Shown here piece after piece: positions 5,875 through 8,050 of a stretch of DNA of 8,050 nt. Position numbers and translations under genes: made by a program. Every line of letters begins with the position of its first letter. The stretch's first letter is position 1. Under the pieces are notes generated by a model, which did no database searches, had not been told where the DNA came from, and saw nothing but the letters and a program-made list of their open reading frames with translations. Source of the DNA: Actinomycetota bacterium (GTDB lineage Bacteria; Actinomycetota; Acidimicrobiia; Spongiisociales; UBA5794); NCBI GenBank assembly GCA_003648875.1, contig QMQC01000066.1, forward strand, positions 1 to 8,050. The letters are read 5' to 3'.

Positions 5875-7143
5875 ATGACCGACCTCCAGAAGAGATTCCA
5901 CGACATCATCGCCCCTGTGATCGAGTTCGATTACGAGACTGAGATCATCGACGGCAAGGGCAGTTGGGTAACGGCTGCAGACGGAAGGCAGTACCTCGAC
6001 TTTGCCTGCGGCATTGCGGTAACGAACATGGGCCACCGACCCGATGCGGTGGTCGCCGCCGCGCAGGCGCAGCTCAACAGGCTCTGGCATGCGGGCGGAG
6101 CGTATCTGTACGAACCGATCGTAGAGGCAGCAGAGAAGATCGTCGACATCACACCGGATGGCATCGACAAGATCCTGTTCATGAACTCAGGTGCCGAAGC
6201 CGTCGAGGCATCCGTGAAGCTCGCTCGAAAAGTGTCAGGTAGACAGGGCATCATCACTTTTCGGGCCGGATTTCACGGACGCACCATGGGCTCAGTCACA
6301 TACACGACATCAAAGGCGAAGTATCGACAGGGCTACCACCCGCTCCTGCCTTCGACGTTCGTGACACCGTTCCCGCACCCATTCGGATGGGGAATGACTC
6401 AGGAAGATGCGAACGCGTACGCTCTGCGTGAACTCGAGTTCAAATTCAGGTACGAGGTCACACCCGGAGAAATCGCAGCATTCCTCGTCGAGCCGATGCA
6501 GGGTGAGGGTGGCTACTACCCGGCCAGCCACCAATTCATCCATGCCCTCAGAGCAATCGCAGATGAACACGGCATTCTGCTCATCGCCGACGAAGTGCAG
6601 ACCGGCTTCGGCAGAACGGGAGATTGGTTCACGAGTCAGGTGTACGACGTACGTCCCGACATCCTCGTCATGGGCAAAGCGATCGCAAACGGTCTACCTC
6701 TGTCGGCGGTCGGAGCTTCAGCTGCGGTGTTCGATGCCTGGCCCTCGGGATCCCACGGAACGACGTTCGGTGGAAACCCTGTGTCTTGCGCAGCGTCCGC
6801 TGCCAATGTCGACGCGCTTCGTGACGTCGTTCCGACCGTAGATCGTGTTTCTGAGTATGCCTTCTCACGCTGGAATGAGCTGAAGGAGAGGCACCGCACC
6901 ATTGGGGATGTCCGCGGGCTTGGGCTCATGATCGGCATCGAGCTTGTCACGGAAGGAAACGAGCCGGACACTGAAGCCTTTGCCTCAATCGGAAAGCACG
7001 CTCATCAAGCTGGCATGTTCATCCTCAACTGCGGTCCCGCAGGCAACGTGATCCGGTTCATCCCGCCCTTGAACGTTTCCCGGGACGATCTGGACAGGGG
7101 AATTGACATCCTCTCGGACGCGATCAAGGCGTATGAGGGGTAG
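5875..7143 (+). CDS. Class III PLP-dependent aminotransferase (4-aminobutyrate/acetylornithine type)
   Basis: This is a full-length, 422-residue class III (fold type I) aminotransferase of the GabT/ArgD group, which moves an amino group from an omega-amine such as GABA, beta-alanine or an ornithine derivative to a 2-oxo acid. The landmarks are all present. Y-L-D-F-A-C-G-I-A-V (40-49) lies near the N-terminus. N-S-G-A-E-A (104-109) and F-H-G-R-T (133-137) bind and stack on PLP. L-L-I-A-D-E-V-Q-T-G-F-G-R-T-G (235-249) carries Asp239 and Gln242, and Lys268 in V-M-G-K-A-I-A-N-G forms the Schiff base. T-T-F-G-G-N-P (296-302) holds the partner-subunit phosphate contact, and R-G-L-G-L-M-I-G-I-E (347-356) follows. 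The exact amino donor cannot be fixed from sequence. No GABA, arginine or beta-alanine pathway gene lies beside it, so I give no symbol. GGGAG six bases upstream supports the start. Confidence 0.94.
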   Translation: MTDLQKRFHDIIAPVIEFDYETEIIDGKGSWVTAADGRQYLDFACGIAVTNMGHRPDAVVAAAQAQLNRLWHAGGAYLYEPIVEAAEKIVDITPDGIDKILFMNSGAEAVEASVKLARKVSGRQGIITFRAGFHGRTMGSVTYTTSKAKYRQGYHPLLPSTFVTPFPHPFGWGMTQEDANAYALRELEFKFRYEVTPGEIAAFLVEPMQGEGGYYPASHQFIHALRAIADEHGILLIADEVQTGFGRTGDWFTSQVYDVRPDILVMGKAIANGLPLSAVGASAAVFDAWPSGSHGTTFGGNPVSCAASAANVDALRDVVPTVDRVSEYAFSRWNELKERHRTIGDVRGLGLMIGIELVTEGNEPDTEAFASIGKHAHQAGMFILNCGPAGNVIRFIPPLNVSRDDLDRGIDILSDAIKAYEG

Positions 7144-7192
7144 GGCACAGGACACAGGCCGAATGGCCCTCACCGTGAACCGTGGGGTTGCG

Positions 7193-7384
7193 CTACTCCT
7201 CGGTCGTGAGAACTCCGCGAAGCCTCGGGTACCGCACCGGGCGATGGTTGTGGCAGAATTCCGCACGGTTGTACTTCGAAAGCTGAGTGGCGCAGTCACT
7301 TACGGAGCAAGTGCGTTCTTCGTCATACGTCTTTGGGCGGCGTGACCGGCCCTTCGGACGAGATGCCTTGAGGATGTCAGACAT
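7193..7384 (-). CDS. Small basic protein with a C-X4-C-X12-C-X2-H zinc-type motif
   Basis: I do not recognise a named family. From ATG at 7384 the product has 63 residues. The N-terminal part is strongly basic, with R-P-K-G-R-S-R-R-P-K at 9-18, which resembles an AT-hook. Cys26, Cys31, Cys44 and His47 then form C-X4-C-X12-C-X2-H, a plausible single zinc site, followed by H-R-P-V-R-Y-P-R-L-R-G. The layout suggests a small nucleic-acid-binding or structural zinc protein, but this is an inference. An in-frame ATG at 7471 would add 29 residues that look unlike the rest. No strong Shine-Dalgarno site precedes either start: AAGG lies 11 bases before 7384. It follows lnt on the same strand after 102 bases and may share its transcript. 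It converges with the aminotransferase. Confidence 0.7.
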   Translation of the reverse strand: MSDILKASRPKGRSRRPKTYDEERTCSVSDCATQLSKYNRAEFCHNHRPVRYPRLRGVLTTEE

Positions 7385-7426
7385 GGTGTTGTGTGCCTTT
7401 CTTCGGTCCGTTGCTGTGGTGCAGAC

Positions 7427-7443
7427 GTGTGCGATTCGCACGC
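7427..7443. repeat. Seven-base-pair hairpin between lnt and the small zinc-type gene
   Basis: The arms at 7427-7433 and 7437-7443 pair with one G-T pair around a three-base loop. There is no T-run after it on either strand. On the minus strand it sits between the lnt stop and the next start, so it might act as a transcript end or processing stem, weakly supported. Confidence 0.3.
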
Positions 7444-7486
7444 GACGCTTGCACGAGAGATCTCGGAGCATGCAGTCTAATTACCA

Positions 7487-8050
7487 CTACCCCGAAGGTG
7501 CAAAACCAGAACGTTTCTCGCGACGAACAGCCTCTTCCGAATTGCTGCTTCGGATGCCCGGCACAGCGAGCGCGGCAACCGCTACCACAACGGCCAGAGC
7601 AGCGAACCATTCGCCGAATCGAACCCACAAGGTCGGAGTGTCAACGTTGAACTGGAGGGAACCATACAGGACCGTTTCTTCAAGTTGTCCAGTTTCTGCA
7701 CCGATCCGGCCTGCGCCGGTTATGAAGGTTGACTTTCCTGTGATCGCGGCAAGGGCTGTGTCCAGTCCCGCACCTGCAGCGTTGACCCGCACAAGACCGA
7801 TCAGCTGAGCCGAGGCAGCCGAGATTCCGAAGCTGCTCTCGTTCGTCGCCACGACCATTGTCTGAGCTCCTGCCTTTGCGATCGATCGCATCGAGCGGGC
7901 GAAAGCTCCCTCGAATGAGATCACGGACCCAACAATGCCCTGCTCCGTCGGGAACACGATCGACTGGGTGCCCGAGATCATGTCCCGAGGTACCTGGTCG
8001 AGTTGGGGAACGAATCCGAACAGCCCCCTCAGAGGAACGAACTCGCCAAA
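7487..8050 (-). CDS. lnt: Apolipoprotein N-acyltransferase, C-terminal part (start outside window)
   Basis: The frame stays open to the window edge, giving the last 187 residues. It begins with F-G-E-F-V-P-L-R, the conserved Lnt motif at the start of the second half of the nitrilase domain, then V-G-S-V-I-S-F-E-G-A-F, the region of the active-site elbow, then T-N-E-S-S-F-G matching the T-N-[DN]-x-x-F-G loop. A hydrophobic segment near the end and a basic tail agree with the final membrane helix of Lnt. Lnt adds the third acyl chain to lipoproteins on the outer face of the inner membrane. The odd point is Ser (codon at 7916-7918) where E. coli Lnt has the nucleophile Cys387; the neighbouring Glu is kept. 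The Glu267 and Lys335 equivalents lie outside the window. It may be an inactive or altered homologue. Confidence 0.85.
   Translation of the reverse strand, partial: FGEFVPLRGLFGFVPQLDQVPRDMISGTQSIVFPTEQGIVGSVISFEGAFARSMRSIAKAGAQTMVVATNESSFGISAASAQLIGLVRVNAAGAGLDTALAAITGKSTFITGAGRIGAETGQLEETVLYGSLQFNVDTPTLWVRFGEWFAALAVVVAVAALAVPGIRSSNSEEAVRREKRSGFAPSG

Noticed and set aside
5790..5943. GTG-started frame V-R-V-A-I-F-S-L-P-H with AGGAG eight bases upstream
   Set aside because: The beginning looks protein-like, but the frame quickly becomes low-complexity and ends inside the aminotransferase in another frame.
7159..7186. Short stems GGCC-GAAT-GGCC and AACC-GTGG-GGTT between the convergent aminotransferase and zinc-type genes
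   Set aside because: Four-base stems without T-runs are too weak to call a terminator.
7385..7471. 29-residue N-terminal extension of the small zinc-type protein from ATG 7471
   Set aside because: No better ribosome site, and composition unlike the compact 63-residue core; ATG 7384 is preferred.
7287..7808. Plus-strand ORF of 173 codons opposite lnt and the small zinc-type gene
   Set aside because: Both minus-strand frames carry conserved motifs, while this frame is Arg/Ser-rich without a recognisable domain.
1..8050. tRNA, rRNA, CRISPR array, insertion sequence or prophage
   Set aside because: No cloverleaf, no regularly spaced repeats, no transposase or integrase motif, and no terminal inverted repeats were seen on either strand.

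Overview
The window looks like ordinary chromosomal DNA from a moderately high-GC actinobacterium. The organism is probably on the Acidimicrobiia side of the phylum, but this placement is an inference. It rests on base composition, a GTG start, weak or absent Shine-Dalgarno sites at several genes, a tandem DUF4389 membrane protein, a DUF4349 lipoprotein and a short Cys/His zinc-type protein. I see no phage, transposon, tRNA, rRNA or CRISPR array. Coding density is high; the longest gap is about 164 bases.

Left part (1-3730, all on +). It opens with the 3' part of a rhomboid intramembrane protease. De novo purine genes purF and purM follow, overlapping by four bases. A 12-codon mini-ORF bridges the rhomboid stop and the purF start. 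After a 52-base gap comes a small membrane protein made of two DUF4389 units.

Middle part (3742-5735). A DUF4349 lipoprotein gene on the minus strand converges with the DUF4389 gene. It is divergent from a crotonase-fold gene that keeps the acidic residues of delta3,5-delta2,4-dienoyl-CoA isomerase. The shared 164-base divergent region contains two overlapping inverted repeats.

Right part (5771-8050). A class III PLP aminotransferase (GabT/ArgD-like) has a 100-base leader containing a possible leaderless mini-ORF, a 12-base perfect palindrome and a 9-base direct repeat. It converges with two minus-strand genes: a 63-residue protein with a C-X4-C-X12-C-X2-H motif and the C-terminal part of an apolipoprotein N-acyltransferase (lnt) that runs off the window. 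This Lnt has Ser where the family nucleophile Cys is expected.

Together the genes are housekeeping: purine synthesis, fatty acyl-CoA and amino-group metabolism, and membrane or lipoprotein functions. A lipoprotein-maturation enzyme and a predicted lipoprotein occur in the same neighbourhood, but no operon joins them. I found no clear new multi-gene system. The best leads are the Cys-to-Ser Lnt, the purF bridging mini-ORF, the aminotransferase leader and an excess of the octamer GCGATCGC.
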